From Rhea pennata (lineage: Eukaryota > Chordata > Aves > Rheiformes > Rheidae): a stretch of DNA of 64,000 nt. This document shows, in pieces, positions 62,433 to 64,000 of this stretch. Numbering within the stretch: position 1 is the stretch's first letter; every line of letters starts with the position of its first letter. Under the pieces are notes generated by a model, which saw only the letters and a list, made by a program, of their open reading frames with translations, did not search any database and was not told the DNA's origin. The translations under genes were made by a program, and so were the position numbers. The stretch lies in assembly GCF_028389875.1 (NCBI RefSeq), contig NC_084668.1, positions 17,813,993-17,877,992 of the forward strand. Direction: 5' to 3'.

Positions 62433-64000
62433 CTGGGACGGAGGAAGGACGCGCTAGGGAAGGGCTGGAGAGGTGCACAGCTGTGCACAGAGCAAGGCCG
62501 TCACAGCAATGCCCGAGCGAGAGCTGCAGCCCCAGGTCACACGGGGTTCCCGAGGCATCCCCACGTCTCAAGTCTAGTAGGGAGCGGTGGAAAAGCAAGA
62601 ACTGGGGGAAGGGAAGCAGGATGCCATGGGGTATGCCCCCCATGCCAGCCCCATCCTTTCACAGCTGGTGAGGGCCCAAGGGGGATGAGGAGCAAGCGAT
62701 GCTTCAGCCACCAGGAGAAACTCGGGAGGAGGCAGAGCCCCCCTCCATGAAGCTTCCAGCCTGCAGCGGGGCCTCCAGACCCTCTCCACGGCTCTGGGCA
62801 CCCCAAAGCACATTTCTACAGAGGAAACAGGCACAGCTGGCGCTGAAAGGCCAGGCATATGAAGCAGCCTCCTGCCCATTACCTCCCACAGCCCCTTGGA
62901 GAGTATCGGGGAGCCCCCCTCCTACAGCATCGCTCACGAAGCCTCCCCACTCCCCAAGCAGCATGCCCCTGGCACACAGCTCGGGGCGAGCTCATGGTGG
63001 GGCTGCACACCCCGAGGCACAAGCCGCAGAGATGGGGGGCCCTGGCACGCGGCGCTCTGCCGCTGCGCCGGTGCTCAGGAGGCAGAGCTGGGAGGCAGCC
63101 AGCAGCTCTGCGTCCCAGCTCTGTTCTGTGCGCACCTTGCGCTCCTGGCTGGCTGCTGAGCAGCACCTGGCAGGGCAGGATCAGACCCCGCTTTTGCGTT
63201 CAAGGCAGCCACGTTCAGCACCCCAAGCACTTCCCGCCTCCTGGGCGCCTTGCAGACATTGCTCTGCCTTGCTGTGTTTCCAGGCAGAGCGAGAAGAGCA
63301 GCTACCGGTGGAGAGCTCGGGACGCCGCTTCGCACTGCCACAGCTCAGACCCCGCGCTTCTTGCCCAGGGAGGGACAGCAAGTCCCCAGGGCGAGCCGAG
63401 CCCCAGGAGACCCCGAGCTCGTCCGGTCCGCGGTGCAGCAGCGGACGCGCTCCGATGCCGCACGCCGCAGCCGGCTGGCGAGCCCTGCTCTGCTCCCCGT
63501 GACGCTCGAGCACAGTGAGCGATGCGCCCGGTCCCCTAAGAGGGGAGAAGGGCTGTGCGGGGACCCTCCTCCCCCCGGCCCCGGTGGCCTGGCGGGAGGG
63601 CAACGCGGCGACTCGGAGCGAACCCCTCCACGCAAGCCCCACCGCAGCTGCGGCTGCCGGGGCTCCCGCGCAGGCCCCCGGCCGGCGCCGGCCCCCGCCG
63701 CCGCCGCCGCCGCCCCGCACGTTAGCGGGCGCCGGGCGCCCTCTTGTGCGCGCACGGCCACAGGGCCGGGGTGCCGGGGCGCCCGCCTCGCCGCCCTGCA
63801 CACGCGCCCGCGGCCCGCGGGGCGCCCGGCCGCCCCTGGGGGGTGGGCTGCGGGGCTTGCCGGCGAAATCGCCCCGGAGAAAGAGGGCACTGAACCGCCT
63901 TCGGCTCCGTGCGCGGAGCAGCGTGCCGCAAGCCTGACACGTTTCGCGAGGTGACAGGGAGAGCCAATGTCTGAGGCCAGGTTTTGCAAGGTTTAGACCC
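62433..64000 (-). other. NHEJ1: NHEJ1 intron, continuing past the window
   Basis: No sequence matching the XLF head domain was found on either strand, so the preceding exon lies outside. 63350-63950 is CpG-rich with a (CCG)n tract near 63697-63718. Confidence 0.7.

Noticed and set aside
62433..64000. Search for the NHEJ1 head-domain exons
   Set aside because: None of the minus-strand translations resemble the XLF head; these exons must lie beyond the window.

Overview
The window is vertebrate nuclear DNA, almost certainly sauropsid (bird, crocodilian or turtle). The evidence is a reconstructed Indian hedgehog protein of 408 codons (the length I recall for the chicken protein), several CR1-type LINE fragments, GC-rich DNA with dense CpG islands, and genes split by canonical GT-AG introns. 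The species cannot be fixed from the sequence alone.

Two genes are present, both on the minus strand. IHH is complete: coding exons at 17250-17552, 10973-11234 and 6873-7534, with a 3' UTR running to about 5440. Upstream of it lies the 3' part of NHEJ1 (XLF/Cernunnos), with five coding exons at 62294-62432, 60612-60670, 24092-24209, 23720-23823 and 23299-23379. Its N-terminal exons lie beyond the right edge. All exons join in frame through GT-AG sites. The tandem IHH-NHEJ1 order matches mammals and chicken.

Layout: 1-5440 is intergenic DNA downstream of IHH with several AT-rich islands. 5440-17750 is IHH, with one CR1 fragment in intron 1. 17750-22910 is the intergenic gap, with an upstream RUNX/SOX-motif island and another AT-rich island. 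22910-64000 is NHEJ1. One NHEJ1 intron (24210-60611, 36.4 kb) fills over half of the window. It is a chain of CpG-rich blocks alternating with AT-rich islands that hold TAAT, RUNX, SOX, FOX, TCF and CRE-like motifs. Its upstream end (56.7-59.9 kb) is a pile of CR1 fragments.

Functionally, NHEJ1 is a housekeeping DNA-repair gene, while IHH is a tightly patterned signal of growth plate, gut and perichondrium. In mouse and human, the IHH enhancer cluster is known to lie upstream, largely within NHEJ1 introns. The natural reading is that the 36 kb intron is the IHH regulatory landscape. Motif calls in it are read by eye; no alignment or accessibility data support individual elements. No tRNA, rRNA, CRISPR or further protein-coding gene was found; the many long ORFs are products of GC-rich, stop-poor sequence.
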